Part shown: in pieces, positions 17,578-27,898 of the stretch
Layout: each line of letters starts with the position of its first letter
How positions within the stretch are numbered: the stretch's first letter is position 1
NCBI RefSeq assembly: GCF_900103665.1
Contig: NZ_FNGY01000008.1
Location: 297,184-361,183 of the forward strand
DNA: 64,000 bases
Direction: 5' to 3'
Source of the DNA: Pedobacter steynii
GTDB lineage: Bacteria > Bacteroidota > Bacteroidia > Sphingobacteriales > Sphingobacteriaceae
Made by a program: the position numbers and the translations under genes
Notes under the pieces: model-generated
What the model saw: the letters and a program-made list of their open reading frames with translations, nothing else
What the model was told of the DNA's origin: nothing
Databases searched by the model: none

Positions 17578-20500
17578 ATGTTAAGAAAATTTATAGAAAA
17601 CCCGGTATTGTCTACGGTTATATCGGTGATTATCGTCATTCTGGGGCTCCTGGGGCTCTTGTCCCTGCCCATCTCTCAATATCCGGAGATCGCTCCACCC
17701 ACTGTTGCGGTAACTGCAGCCTACCAGGGAGCAAATGCAGATGTAGTGATGAAAAGTGTCATTGTCCCACTTGAAGAACAAATTAATGGCGTAGAAAACA
17801 TGACTTATATGACTTCTACTGCCAGCAATAACGGAAGTGCCACGATCACCATTTTCTTTAAGCAGGGCACGGATCCGGATCAGGCGGCAGTAAACGTACA
17901 GAACAGGGTCACCAAAGCGACAAGCCTGCTTCCTACAGAAGTGATCAAAGCCGGGATTACCACGAGCAAAAAGCTGAGCAGTACTGCATTTAGCTTTCTC
18001 ATCTATAGCAAAGACAAAGCCTACGACCAGAAATTCCTGGACAATTACCTGCGCATCAATATCATGCCACAGATGAAACGCGTGGAAGGAGTTGGTGAAG
18101 CCATCATTTACGGAAACCAGGAATATTCCATGAGGATCTGGCTGAAGCCCGATGCCATGGCCAGCCATGGAATGGTTCCCGACGATGTGATTGCAGCGTT
18201 AAAAGAACAAAATATTGAAGCTGCACCGGGGAAAATAGGTGAAAACAGCAGGCAGTCAGTTCAATATGCCCTCAAATATACTGGTCGACTGGACGAAGAA
18301 GCGCAGTTTGAAAATATTGTGCTTCGCAGTGCCCGTCAGGGGGGCTTGATCAGGCTTAAAGATGTCGCAAAAATTGAATTCGGAGCCCTGGATTATACCA
18401 CCTCACTAAAGACGCAGGGAAAGGTCTCCTCCGGAGGAGCCGTAAGCCAGTCGTCGGGATCAAATGCCAGAGAGCTGATCATTGCCTGTGAAAATATTCT
18501 GAAAGAAGCGTCCAAAGATTTTCCTCCCGGAGTGGAATACCATACTTTCCTGAATGCCAATGAATTTCTGGATGCCTCTATAGAAAAAGTAATATACACC
18601 ATCGTAGAAGCTTTTATCCTTGTTTTTATTGTGGTATTTATCTTTCTTCAGGATTTCCGCTCTACCCTCATTCCTGCAATTGCAGTTCCCGTGGCCATCA
18701 TCGGTACGTTCTTTTTCCTGAAACTTTTTGGCTTTACCATCAACCTGCTGACCTTGTTTGCACTGGTGCTGGCGATTGGGATTGTCGTAGATGATGCGAT
18801 TGTGGTGGTCGAAGCCGTTCATGCAAAACTGGATCAGGGCGCCAAATCGGCAAAGAAAGCGACGATTCATGCGATGAGCGAAATCAGTGGGGCTATCGTG
18901 TCGATTACCCTGATCATGTCTGCTGTGTTTGTTCCGGTAACTTTCATTACAGGTTCTGCAGGCGTATTTTATAAACAGTTTGGATTAACCCTTGCGGTTG
19001 CGATCGTGATTTCTGCCGTGAATGCGCTGACCCTAAGTCCGGCGCTTTGCGCGATCTTTTTAAAGCCCCATAACCCGGATCAGCCACATCAGTCAAAAGG
19101 ATTTCTGCCTACTTTCTATACAGGATTCAATACGGCATTTGAAGTAGTAACGGGCAAGTATATACGCGCAGTGCGGTTCCTGATTCGCCGAAAATGGATT
19201 TCAATTGCGGGTATTCTGATGTTCGGTTTTATTTTCTATACCTTATTGAAAACTACGCCAACCGGTTTTGTGCCGAATGAAGATGGTGGCGCCATTTATG
19301 GAGATGTGATCCTTCCCCCTTCAGCAACACTGGAACGCACAGAAGAGATCAGCAATCAGGTGGATAGCATTGCCAGAAGTATTCCGGAGGTTGAACTTTC
19401 TTCAAGGTTGGCAGGAATGGACCTGATCAACGGATTCGGTGGCTCATATGGCGCTTTATTTATCCGTTTGAAGCCCTGGAAAGAAAGAAAAGGAAAAGAC
19501 CAGGATGTCAATGCCATAGTCAATCAACTGTTTGCAAAAACAGCACACATTAAAGGCGCTAAAGTGATTTTCTTTGCTGCTCCAACCTTGCAGGGCTTCG
19601 GAAATAACAATGGTTTTGAAGTGCAGCTGCAAGACAGAACCGGAGGTGATTATAAAGAATTCGCTAAGTCTATCGGTAAGTTTATGACGGCCATCAACCA
19701 GCGTCCGGAGATCATGTATGCCACAAGTCCTTTTAATATCGGATTTCCCGAACTGGAGGTCAACGTAAACATAGAGAAATGTAAAGATGCGGGTGTAAGT
19801 GTCAATACCGTATTGAATACTTTGCAAGGGTATTTTGGAGGAGTTTATGCCTCAGACTTCAATAAATTTGGTAAACAATACCGGGTGATGATGCAGAGTC
19901 ATCCTGATTTCAGAGCGAAAGAAGCAGACATGAATAAGGTTTATGTCAGGACAGAACAGGGAATGATGGCACCGGTTTCGGAGTTCGTCACCTTAAAGAA
20001 AACCTATGGTCCGGAGTTTATTAACCGGTTCAATCTGTTTACTTCAACTACGGTAACTGGCTCGCCAAATAAAGGTTATAGCTCAGGCGATGCGATAAAA
20101 GCAATAGAAGAAGTTGCTGCACAGACTTTAAGTCGCGGTTATACTTATGAATTTTCCGGCCTGACAAGGGAAGAGCTTTCCAGCGGTAGTCAGACGATGA
20201 TGATCTTTGCACTTTGTCTGGTGTTCATTTACTTCTTATTGAGTGCACAGTACAAGAGCTATATCCTCCCCTTTTCTGTACTGCTTTCCCTTCCGATTGG
20301 TTTGGCGGGGGCCTTTATATTTGCAAATCTCTTTAACATCGACAACAACATTTTCCTTCAGATCAGTCTGATCATGTTGATTGGCTTACTCGCTAAAAAT
20401 GCCATTCTGATTGTAGAATTTGCACTGATGCACCGTTTGAGTGGCAGAAGCATTGTGCAGTCCGCAATTTATGGGGCAAAAGCAAGATTAAGACCGATTC

Positions 20501-20736
20501 TGATGACTTCCTTTGCCTTCATATTCGGGCTGGTTCCCTTAATGCTGGCTACCGGGGCCGGTGCACTCAGCAACCGTTCCATCGGTACAGCCGCTGTTGG
20601 TGGAATGCTCATCGGAACACTGTTTGGCATCTTTGTCATCCCTGTTCTCTTCATCATTTTCCAGTCTGCACAGGAGAAAATTTCAGGAATACCAACACCG
20701 AATCATCCTCCACGAACTTTAAAAGAAAACATTTAA
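17578..20736 (+). CDS. RND (AcrB/MexB-type) multidrug efflux pump
   Basis: 1052 aa inner-membrane proton antiporter of the HAE-1 type. It starts MLRKFIENPVLSTVISVI, has the first porter segment SISQYPEIAPPTVAVTAAYQGA-like text, and the paired proton-relay aspartates in IGIVVDDAIVVVEAVH (helix 4, about residue 400). The second half repeats the architecture, with YFLLSAQYKSYILPFSVLLS and GLLAKNAILIVEFA. Full family length with no disruption. Substrate range cannot be read from the sequence. Its adaptor and channel genes flank it, so the tripartite system is complete. Confidence 0.96.
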   Translation: MLRKFIENPVLSTVISVIIVILGLLGLLSLPISQYPEIAPPTVAVTAAYQGANADVVMKSVIVPLEEQINGVENMTYMTSTASNNGSATITIFFKQGTDPDQAAVNVQNRVTKATSLLPTEVIKAGITTSKKLSSTAFSFLIYSKDKAYDQKFLDNYLRINIMPQMKRVEGVGEAIIYGNQEYSMRIWLKPDAMASHGMVPDDVIAALKEQNIEAAPGKIGENSRQSVQYALKYTGRLDEEAQFENIVLRSARQGGLIRLKDVAKIEFGALDYTTSLKTQGKVSSGGAVSQSSGSNARELIIACENILKEASKDFPPGVEYHTFLNANEFLDASIEKVIYTIVEAFILVFIVVFIFLQDFRSTLIPAIAVPVAIIGTFFFLKLFGFTINLLTLFALVLAIGIVVDDAIVVVEAVHAKLDQGAKSAKKATIHAMSEISGAIVSITLIMSAVFVPVTFITGSAGVFYKQFGLTLAVAIVISAVNALTLSPALCAIFLKPHNPDQPHQSKGFLPTFYTGFNTAFEVVTGKYIRAVRFLIRRKWISIAGILMFGFIFYTLLKTTPTGFVPNEDGGAIYGDVILPPSATLERTEEISNQVDSIARSIPEVELSSRLAGMDLINGFGGSYGALFIRLKPWKERKGKDQDVNAIVNQLFAKTAHIKGAKVIFFAAPTLQGFGNNNGFEVQLQDRTGGDYKEFAKSIGKFMTAINQRPEIMYATSPFNIGFPELEVNVNIEKCKDAGVSVNTVLNTLQGYFGGVYASDFNKFGKQYRVMMQSHPDFRAKEADMNKVYVRTEQGMMAPVSEFVTLKKTYGPEFINRFNLFTSTTVTGSPNKGYSSGDAIKAIEEVAAQTLSRGYTYEFSGLTREELSSGSQTMMIFALCLVFIYFLLSAQYKSYILPFSVLLSLPIGLAGAFIFANLFNIDNNIFLQISLIMLIGLLAKNAILIVEFALMHRLSGRSIVQSAIYGAKARLRPILMTSFAFIFGLVPLMLATGAGALSNRSIGTAAVGGMLIGTLFGIFVIPVLFIIFQSAQEKISGIPTPNHPPRTLKENI

Positions 20737-20745
20737 CCTACTGTA

Positions 20746-22134
20746 ATGAATATATATAGAAAATCTTTATTGCTATTGATTTCCATTGGATTATGGACTT
20801 CATGTAAAGTGATAAAACCTTATCAGAAACCAGATCTGCCTTCCGCTTCATCTTATGGAAATGGCAGATCTGCAGATACCAGAAACATGGCAAAGATGAA
20901 ATGGTCGGAGGTATTTACCGATACCATTTTAAACCAGCTGATCCTTCAGGGATTGGCTGCCAATCTGGACCTGAAAATTGCTGTAGCACGCATTAGCGAA
21001 GCTCAGGCCGGTCTTCGCCTGAGTAAAGCAGCATTCTTACCGGGGGTAAATGGAAATTTGTCTGTAAAGCAAAGCAGGCTGGCCTTCCCGCAAGGTTTCG
21101 GAATGATCAACAATTCTACGCAATATGATCTTGGTATCAGTACCAATTGGGAACTGGACATCTGGGCTAAACTGGGTAGTGCAAAACGCGCTGCGTATGC
21201 AGACCTCCTGGCCAGTGATGCCGCAAAGCGAGCAGTCCAAACCCAGCTGATTGCCGACATCGCCAATCATTATTTTGAATTACTTGCGCTGGATCAGCAA
21301 TTACTGGTGACTCAGAAAACAGCAGAAAACAGAGCTGCAGATGCTGAAGCAATCAAATTGCTTTTTGAAAGCTCGATCTTAAACGGCGTGGCAGTCGTAC
21401 AAAGTGAAGCCAATTATTATGAGGCAGATCTCGCCATTCCGGATATACAGCAGCGGATTAAAGAAACCGAGCATGCTTTATGTGTGTTGCTGGCCCGCTC
21501 TCCTTCTAAAATCAACAGGACTTCTTTGGCTCAACAACGATTGACATACGACTTAAAACCAGGAATTCCGGCGCAATTACTGGCCTACAGACCGGATGTC
21601 CAGCAGGCAGAGTATCAATTCCGTGCTGCATTTGAAAACACCAATGTCGCAAGGGCTTCTTTTTATCCTTCGCTAACGATTACCGCTGCGGCTGGTTTTT
21701 CAAGTCTTGGGCTTAGTAACTGGTTTAGCAGTGCCGGCTTATTTGGCAATATTGCCGCCGGCCTTACACAGCCGATCTTCAATAAGGGGATCAATAAAGC
21801 CAGGCTCAGCACGGCAGAATCGAAACAGCAACAGGCATTGTATGGCTTTGAAAGCTCGCTTCTAAAAGCGGCTCAGGAAGTTTCAGATGCTTTATCATCC
21901 TATGAACATGCCGTTCAAAAGGAAGGAAAACGGGCTAAGCAGTTAAAAGCCCTGGCACAGGCGGTAGCTTTCAATAAAGAATTGCTAAACAACAGCAAAA
22001 ACACCAATTATACAGATGTCCTGGCAGCAGAACAAAATCTGCTGACCGCTGAATTAAAAGGGATCAATGACCAAAGTCAGAAATTACATGCAATCGTCAA
22101 TTTATACCGTGCATTGGGTGGAGGCTGGAATTGA
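20746..22134 (+). CDS. Outer-membrane efflux channel lipoprotein (NodT/OprM family)
   Basis: 462 aa. The signal peptide ends in the lipobox WTSC (Cys20), followed by KVIKPYQKPDLP, the usual N-terminal stretch of NodT-family channels. Two OEP repeats are visible: the first around AVARISEAQAGLRLSKAAFLPGV, the second around AYRPDVQQAEYQFRAAFENT with YPSLTITAAAGF. The C-terminal part has AAEQNLLTAELKGINDQ. It forms the outer-membrane exit duct of the RND system; 9 bp separate it from the pump gene. Confidence 0.95.
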   Translation: MNIYRKSLLLLISIGLWTSCKVIKPYQKPDLPSASSYGNGRSADTRNMAKMKWSEVFTDTILNQLILQGLAANLDLKIAVARISEAQAGLRLSKAAFLPGVNGNLSVKQSRLAFPQGFGMINNSTQYDLGISTNWELDIWAKLGSAKRAAYADLLASDAAKRAVQTQLIADIANHYFELLALDQQLLVTQKTAENRAADAEAIKLLFESSILNGVAVVQSEANYYEADLAIPDIQQRIKETEHALCVLLARSPSKINRTSLAQQRLTYDLKPGIPAQLLAYRPDVQQAEYQFRAAFENTNVARASFYPSLTITAAAGFSSLGLSNWFSSAGLFGNIAAGLTQPIFNKGINKARLSTAESKQQQALYGFESSLLKAAQEVSDALSSYEHAVQKEGKRAKQLKALAQAVAFNKELLNNSKNTNYTDVLAAEQNLLTAELKGINDQSQKLHAIVNLYRALGGGWN

Positions 22135-22179
22135 TCCTAAAGAAATGATACTTTTACCTTTATTAATCCGGTTTTTAAG

Positions 22180-22605
22180 ATGAGTATAAGAAGGGCAAAA
22201 CAAGAAGATACGCAGGCCATAGGGTCTTTATTAGCGCAAATGGAACATCCGACAGCAGAAAGCCTGGTCGCCGAAAAGTTAACGCTACTGATCGGACATC
22301 CTGATCATGAGCTGATTGTATACGAACTGGATGGTCAGGTTGTCGCTTTCATGTCTATTCATTTTGTCCCTCAGATCGCTTATGCAGGAGATTTTGCGAT
22401 GGTAAGTTATTTTGCTGTTGACGATCAGTTAAGGAGCCGTGGCATAGGAAAGGAAATGGAAGAACGTTGTGTTCAGTTGGCGAAAGAAAGGGATTGTAAC
22501 AGGATAGAGCTGCATTCCAGTATTCGCAGAACAGCTGCACATCGTTTTTATGAGAGACAGGGATATGTTGAGTTTCCTAAGTATTTTAGTAAGAAGCTTT
22601 TTTAA
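22180..22605 (+). CDS. GNAT-family N-acetyltransferase
   Basis: 141 aa. The acetyl-CoA binding loop is LRSRGIGKEMEERCVQLAKE (about residues 84-103), and the closing strand is HRFYERQGYVEFPKYFSKKL. The acceptor substrate is unknown. It lies 45 bp after the efflux channel gene on the same strand and is the last gene before a structured terminator, so it may be cotranscribed with the pump; a role in drug modification is possible but is inference. Confidence 0.87.
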   Translation: MSIRRAKQEDTQAIGSLLAQMEHPTAESLVAEKLTLLIGHPDHELIVYELDGQVVAFMSIHFVPQIAYAGDFAMVSYFAVDDQLRSRGIGKEMEERCVQLAKERDCNRIELHSSIRRTAAHRFYERQGYVEFPKYFSKKLF

Positions 22606-22688
22606 AAAAAAGGGAGATGGTTTCAGGCTGAAACCTTTGCCTGAAGGGGCAAATTTTTCTATGCCTTCATCCCATCTCGCCTTTTTTT
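22606..22688 (+). terminator. Structured terminator-like RNA element, copy 1
   Basis: Begins directly after the GNAT stop. The outer arms are A8GGGAGATGG and CCATCTCGCCT7, paired with one bulge. Inside, AGGC pairs with GCCT and TTTGCC-TGAAGG-GGCAAA forms a central hairpin. The core is nearly identical to copy 2 and shared with copies 3-5, while the outer stem differs. It probably ends transcription of the efflux-GNAT operon. Confidence 0.7.
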
Positions 22689-22806
22689 CTACCGCTTTAA
22701 CCCGGAGGATTACCTTCAAAGGCCTTTAAGTAAGATTCCTTTCAGTGCGGGCAGTCTCTAAGGAGCGCTTTCTTCTCTGAGGTGATCTTTAGGATTGTTA
22801 TTGCGA

Positions 22807-25800
22807 TTAGAAACTATACCTTAGTCCCAGCTGGCCTCTCCATCTGGAATCGAAAGGTGCATTGATAAAAGAACCGTTTACCGGGCTATAGCTATAAGTT
22901 GGTATTGGATTTCCAGCGCTAAAGGCTAATGGATCAATTCCTTTATAGGTCAGGATAGAGCCGCTTAAGGTGGCTGGAAGTTGCGCGGTAGTGATCGATG
23001 GTAATTTCACCAATCCCCAATTTTTGTTTAACAGGTTGCCTACATTGAAGATATCGAAGCTGAGTTGAAGGTTGTGTTTTTTCGCTCCTCCGGTGTTGAT
23101 CAGGAAGTCCTGTGCAAGGTGCAGGTCGAAAATATGTGACCATGGTGTTCTTGCGCCATTTCTTTCTGCAAATTGCCCGCGGTGTTTGCTCAGGTAAGGA
23201 TCTTGTTCTATGAAGGCATTTAGCTGATCCCAGATTTCTGCCGGTGTACGTTTATCGGATGCATTATTGGGAACTAAAGTGATGTCTTTTGCTGTTGCAG
23301 GGATATACATGGCATCATTCTGCGTTTGTCCGTCGTTGTTGATATCGGAGTTTAGACGATAGGTATAAGGAAGACCAGATTGTCCGTTATAGACCAATCC
23401 TATCGTTGTTGCAAAATTCTTCAGGTATTCAAAACGGTAAGACAAGGTTCCGATGATCCGATGGTTCAGGTTCCAGTCGGAGGACGTTAGCATTGGATTG
23501 TTTGGGTTATTGGCAATGGTATTGTTTCTGAAATTCGTCGAGGCGATGGTAGAATTCATACTCGAAATGTCTTCCGATTGCGCATAGGTGTATGCGATGC
23601 TACCGGATACGCCTTGTGATACATTGCGTTGCAGCTGCGCGGTGATGCTGTACTGATAACCTTTGTTTGTATTCGTTAACAAGAATACATTCGTGTATTC
23701 AGGGTATTTAAGTCGGCCGGCGCCAGCAGGATAAACGTTTCTGTCTTCTCTGGCAAGTTTTGCATTTGGTTCCACCAGATTCAGGTCTTTGATATAAGGG
23801 GCATTCATTTCTTTGCCATAGATTCCTTCCAGTGTTGCGGTAAAGCCGTAAGGAAGTTTCTGATCTATTGCCAGGTTTGAGCGCCATACCTGAGGCATTT
23901 TAAAGTCAGGATCCGTCAGGTCGATCTCTGAAGTGGCTACAGTGGCAGTTCTTGGCTGATTGTTCACATCAGGATTAAATCTGATGGTGGATGCAGCAGC
24001 GGCACTGACATTGATCCTGCCCAAATCTACACCCGAATTGTTATATGCATTCCCAAGCCATACATAGGGAAGTCTTCCGGTAAAGATTCCTGTTCCTCCG
24101 CGGAGAATGGTGTTGCCATCATTATTAATATCATAGTTAAAGCCGATTCTTGGGGAGAACAGCAATTTGGTTTTTGGCTGTCTGCTGGTGCGGTAACCCT
24201 CCTCTTTGAAGGAATTGGCGAACTGTTCATTCTCTAAAGGTTTATCCAGAAATACAGGGATATCAACACGGAGGCCACCTGTTAATTTCAGGCCTTCCAT
24301 AGCCGTGTATTCATCCTGTGCATAAAATCCGAGCTGCATGGCCCTGAATACGGAAGTAGGTATTTTTACATCCGGGATTTTTGAATAAGTGAGCTGGTAA
24401 ATAGTGGGTGCCTGTGCTTTCGCAAAAGCATCGAGGCTGGCAAAAGTATAATTTCCCCAGATGTTCTGGATAAAAAGGTTGTCGAATTTAAAGAACTCAT
24501 TCTGTGTACCAATGGTAAAATGATGGTCATTGTGAATGATATCCAGGTTGTCTGTGAGCTGGAAAAGATGTTGCTTTTGTCGCGCTGAAGGAGAATATCC
24601 TTCTGTTCCGGCAACCATTGTTTTGGTCGCATCCAGCTGAATCGTTACCTGCGGAAAGGGGCTTCCCGGAATTTCCCTGTTGTCCCTCACATTGGAATAG
24701 CCAACGATCAGGTTGTTTACCACGTTATTTGAGAAATAAGTGTTTAACTCGGCAACGGTAATATTGGTTTTATTCGTCTGAATGTATTTGTTGTTCTCAA
24801 AGCGCAGCGAATTGATGCCGTTACTGATGTCATCACGTTTTCCATTCACATAATTGTGGCGGAGGGTCAGTCTGTTTTTGGCATTGATCAGGTAGTCAAA
24901 GCGGAGAAAGAACTTTTCGCTATTGGTCTTTTTGCTGATGTCTTCAAACTTACCAGGATCATAATTGTAGGTATTTTTTAAAGTGTTATAAAAGCTTTGT
25001 GCCGTTTCAAGGGGGATCTGAGCTTCATTTGAAGCACCTTTGCCCCTGTTGGCCTGGTACAATAAAGGTTCATCCCGGCGACTGATTTCTGCATTTACAA
25101 AGAAAAACAGCTTGTCTTTTATCACCGGTCCGCCTAAACGAAAGCCATATTGATAGTCTGTGAAATCGTTAAATTTGGTTCTTTTATCATCCGGACTTTT
25201 GCCCACCAGGTTTTGGTTTTTACCATAAGTATAGGCTGATCCGGAGAAAGTGTTGGTTCCACGACGGGTGACCGCGTTAATTCCCGCACCGGTAAAACTA
25301 CCTTGTTTCACATCAAAAGGTGCCAGTACCACCTGAATTTCGTCAATCGCATCTAAACTGATGGGCTGTGTTCCCGCCTGTCCGCCCGGCGAACCGGTGG
25401 TTGTTCCTCCGCCTACGCCATAGCCCATGATGTCGTTGTTCTGAGAACCATCAATCTGAATGTTGTTGTAGCGGTTGTTACGGCCACCAAAAGACAATCC
25501 GGACGATTGCGGGGTAAACCTTGTATAATCGGCTAAGGACCTGTTCAATGAGGGATAACGATCGATGTCTGTTCTGCTGATGTTAGTCGAAGCACCGGTT
25601 TTTGCCAGGTTTCTCGAAGACCCTGCCCTTTGTGCTTTTACCTCTACTGCCTGAAGCTCCTGATTTTCCGAACTCATATATACTTTGAGCGTGTAGACTT
25701 GTCCGAGGGAAAGAAATACGTTGTTCTCCGTATAATTGCGGTTTCCTATATGGCGGACTTCAATTCTGTAAGGCCCGCCCACAGGTAAGTTTTGAAGGTT

Positions 25801-26037
25801 AAAGGCCCCCTTATCTGAAGTCTTGCTTTCATAACGGGAGTTTGCCGGGAGATAAGTAACGATAATCCCTGCCCCGGAAAGCGGTATGTTGGAATTGTCA
25901 AATACGGAACCCTTTATTCCGGAAGAGGTTGCCCCCTGCGCCTGCGCTGAAATCTGACTGAACAATAAAGTGCTGAATACCAGTAATGCCAATGCAAAGG
26001 GCAATAAACAATGTCGTAATCCTGATCTGTGTTTCAT
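22807..26037 (-). CDS. Oar-type TonB-dependent outer-membrane receptor
   Basis: 1076 aa. A signal peptide (LLPFALALLVFSTLLFSQISAQAQ) leads into a carboxypeptidase-regulatory-like beta-sandwich (GVKGSVFDNSNIPLSGAGIIV-type text, residues about 40-125). A plug follows with the Oar-type block DGSQNNDIMGYGVGGGTTTG and IDEIQVVLAPFDVKQGSFTG, then a large beta-barrel with FDYDINNDGNTILRGG and DIFNVGNLLN, ending in an aromatic residue (GLRYSF). Oar-like receptors import or export substrates that are mostly unknown. It is the third gene of a sigma factor-FecR-receptor operon (23 bp after fecR), so it is probably induced by surface signalling. Confidence 0.93.
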   Translation of the reverse strand: MKHRSGLRHCLLPFALALLVFSTLLFSQISAQAQGATSSGIKGSVFDNSNIPLSGAGIIVTYLPANSRYESKTSDKGAFNLQNLPVGGPYRIEVRHIGNRNYTENNVFLSLGQVYTLKVYMSSENQELQAVEVKAQRAGSSRNLAKTGASTNISRTDIDRYPSLNRSLADYTRFTPQSSGLSFGGRNNRYNNIQIDGSQNNDIMGYGVGGGTTTGSPGGQAGTQPISLDAIDEIQVVLAPFDVKQGSFTGAGINAVTRRGTNTFSGSAYTYGKNQNLVGKSPDDKRTKFNDFTDYQYGFRLGGPVIKDKLFFFVNAEISRRDEPLLYQANRGKGASNEAQIPLETAQSFYNTLKNTYNYDPGKFEDISKKTNSEKFFLRFDYLINAKNRLTLRHNYVNGKRDDISNGINSLRFENNKYIQTNKTNITVAELNTYFSNNVVNNLIVGYSNVRDNREIPGSPFPQVTIQLDATKTMVAGTEGYSPSARQKQHLFQLTDNLDIIHNDHHFTIGTQNEFFKFDNLFIQNIWGNYTFASLDAFAKAQAPTIYQLTYSKIPDVKIPTSVFRAMQLGFYAQDEYTAMEGLKLTGGLRVDIPVFLDKPLENEQFANSFKEEGYRTSRQPKTKLLFSPRIGFNYDINNDGNTILRGGTGIFTGRLPYVWLGNAYNNSGVDLGRINVSAAAASTIRFNPDVNNQPRTATVATSEIDLTDPDFKMPQVWRSNLAIDQKLPYGFTATLEGIYGKEMNAPYIKDLNLVEPNAKLAREDRNVYPAGAGRLKYPEYTNVFLLTNTNKGYQYSITAQLQRNVSQGVSGSIAYTYAQSEDISSMNSTIASTNFRNNTIANNPNNPMLTSSDWNLNHRIIGTLSYRFEYLKNFATTIGLVYNGQSGLPYTYRLNSDINNDGQTQNDAMYIPATAKDITLVPNNASDKRTPAEIWDQLNAFIEQDPYLSKHRGQFAERNGARTPWSHIFDLHLAQDFLINTGGAKKHNLQLSFDIFNVGNLLNKNWGLVKLPSITTAQLPATLSGSILTYKGIDPLAFSAGNPIPTYSYSPVNGSFINAPFDSRWRGQLGLRYSF

Positions 26038-26060
26038 GTTTGAATAATTTGTCTGTGGTG

Positions 26061-27101
26061 TTATTTTATAGTTTTATTCTCTTTTAGGTAGATTTCCCGG
26101 CCCTTTCGTTCATATTGAACCGGCGCCTGAGCTTTGATTTCTTCGAGGATACTTTCCAGCGATTTCCCTTTGGTACTGAGGGTGATGTGCAGGCCGGACA
26201 GGCTTTCGTCTTCTAAGTAGATTTTTAGCTTAAACTGCTCTTCAAGCAAAGTTGCAACCCGACTTAAAGGCGTTTCATTAAAGGCCAGGGCCAGGGTTTC
26301 CGATTTTGTTAAATGTTGGTTTCCTTGTTTTTTACTGTTTTTAGCAGTGGTTATTTTGGCCAATGTTCCTTCGCTTTTTATAAAGACAGCCTGTTCATCC
26401 GGCAATAGGAATACCGTTGAATTCCGCAGGGTTTTCACACCTACTTTACCCGTTTTTACGGTTACCCTGACCCTGGTAGCTGAGGGATGGGCATCAACCC
26501 AGAATGAGGTGCCAAGAACTAGGGTCTGAACTTCCCCGCTATAGACGATAAATGGATGATTGGCATCGTGTTTTACATTAAAAAAGGCTTTTCCACGGAG
26601 TTTTAATGTTCTCTTTTGCTGGACGAAATGAGAAGAATATTGTAATGAGGCACCTGGATACAGGGTAACTACGGAGGAATCTGGTAAGGTGATTTCTCTG
26701 TTCTGCCTTCCGTAATTGTTCATTTCTATATTTTTAACCGCAGGAACATTTTCAGTTTGTGGCAATGCTTTGTGTTCCGGCTTAGGCTGCAGGAATAAAG
26801 CCCATACCATCAGGAAAGGAAAAAATACGGCAGCAATACGGATCGACCAGGTGCTAAAGTTTTTCTTTACCCTTTCTCTTCGCTGTATAGTTGCCCTCAG
26901 CTCTTCAAAACCAGACTCATTACTGCTAGTCATTGTGACAGGCTGTTGATCGATGTAATCCAGGTGCGCCTTAAAAAAGCTTTCCTGTTCTTCCTCAGTG
27001 CAACTGCTGAGCCAATCTAATATCTGCTGATGCTGTTCTTCATCCAGTGTATGCTGAAAAAAGCGGGTCATCATTTCTTTTGTAAACGGAGTATTCTTCA
27101 T
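26061..27101 (-). CDS. FecR-family anti-sigma factor
   Basis: 346 aa. A cytoplasmic N-terminus (sigma-binding) is followed by one membrane helix at about 86-106 (IRIAAVFFPFLMVWALFL). The periplasmic FecR domain has EITLPDSSVVTLYPGASLQY and GKAFFNVKHDANHPFIVYSG. The C-terminal DUF4974 domain, FNETPLSRVATLLEEQF to the end, resembles the secretin/TonB short N-terminal fold. It transmits the occupancy of the receptor encoded next to the ECF sigma factor encoded just upstream (58 bp). Confidence 0.95.
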   Translation of the reverse strand: MKNTPFTKEMMTRFFQHTLDEEQHQQILDWLSSCTEEEQESFFKAHLDYIDQQPVTMTSSNESGFEELRATIQRRERVKKNFSTWSIRIAAVFFPFLMVWALFLQPKPEHKALPQTENVPAVKNIEMNNYGRQNREITLPDSSVVTLYPGASLQYSSHFVQQKRTLKLRGKAFFNVKHDANHPFIVYSGEVQTLVLGTSFWVDAHPSATRVRVTVKTGKVGVKTLRNSTVFLLPDEQAVFIKSEGTLAKITTAKNSKKQGNQHLTKSETLALAFNETPLSRVATLLEEQFKLKIYLEDESLSGLHITLSTKGKSLESILEEIKAQAPVQYERKGREIYLKENKTIK

Positions 27102-27159
27102 GTCGATATGAAGCTATACGGATCCGGAGGCAGGCAACCCTACCCTACAGATAAAAAAA

Positions 27160-27735
27160 TTAAAGATGGAGCAGAATGAGGAGCATCAGCAACTGCTCAT
27201 CTTTGAGAACGCCCCTTAAAAAGCGCAGGGTTTTGGTCAGGTGTTTCTCTACTGCCTTCAGGGAGATGTTCAACTGATCCGCTATTTCCTTGTTGGAGAA
27301 CTGCTGGCCCCGGCTCAGGTCAAACACTTCCTGATTTCTTTTGGGCAATTTCATTAAAACTGAGGCAATCATCCGCTGGTAATCTGCGTAGATAATCTGG
27401 TTATGGGTGCTGTCGTCCTGTTCCGGGATTGCCGGATGGAGGCTCCATACCTTCTCCTGACGTTTTGTTTGACGCAAGGAGTCGATGAGCAGGTTTTTGG
27501 CCATGGTATAGATCCAGTTCTTCGCACTTTTGGAAAGGTCAAGATGATTCCTTTTCTCCCAGACTTTGATAAAAGTACACTGGATCATTTCTTCTGCCAG
27601 ATCCTGATCCCTGCAATACGTATAGAGGAACTGATAGACCTGGCGCTCGTATAAACGATAGAAATACCCCAGAGCTTCGACGTTTCCGTCTTTGAGTTCC
27701 TGAGCTGCATGCACATCGTTTGTAAATAATTCCAT
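27160..27735 (-). CDS. ECF RNA polymerase sigma factor (Bacteroidota FecI-like)
   Basis: 191 aa sigma-70 family protein of the extracytoplasmic-function group. Region 2 contains YRLYERQVYQFLYTYCRD and DLAEEMIQCTFIKVWEKR; region 4 contains LPKRNQEVFDLSRG and FSNKEIADQLNISLKAVEKHL. It heads the sigma-fecR-receptor operon. A -7 box TAATTTTG lies 23-30 bp before the ATG. The start at 27735 (MELFTND) gives normal length. Confidence 0.95.
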   Translation of the reverse strand: MELFTNDVHAAQELKDGNVEALGYFYRLYERQVYQFLYTYCRDQDLAEEMIQCTFIKVWEKRNHLDLSKSAKNWIYTMAKNLLIDSLRQTKRQEKVWSLHPAIPEQDDSTHNQIIYADYQRMIASVLMKLPKRNQEVFDLSRGQQFSNKEIADQLNISLKAVEKHLTKTLRFLRGVLKDEQLLMLLILLHL

Positions 27736-27757
27736 GGATCCCGCCGTAAATTTTTGT

Positions 27758-27765
27758 CAAAATTA
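27758..27765 (-). promoter_or_regulatory. -7 box of the sigma/fecR operon
   Basis: TAATTTTG on the minus strand fits the TAnnTTTG consensus exactly, 23 bp upstream of the sigma factor start. No clear TTG -33 element is at the normal spacing. Confidence 0.45.
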
Positions 27766-27898
27766 TTCAGATCAGGTCCGCCACAGGTTTAGTCAGCATT
27801 ATCAAATTATTATATCCTTTCCGGGATTCTATGCAGTTAACGGTGATGCTTAATAAATTGTTAACCTGCAGCTAACCCCGATGGTATTGGAATAATTT

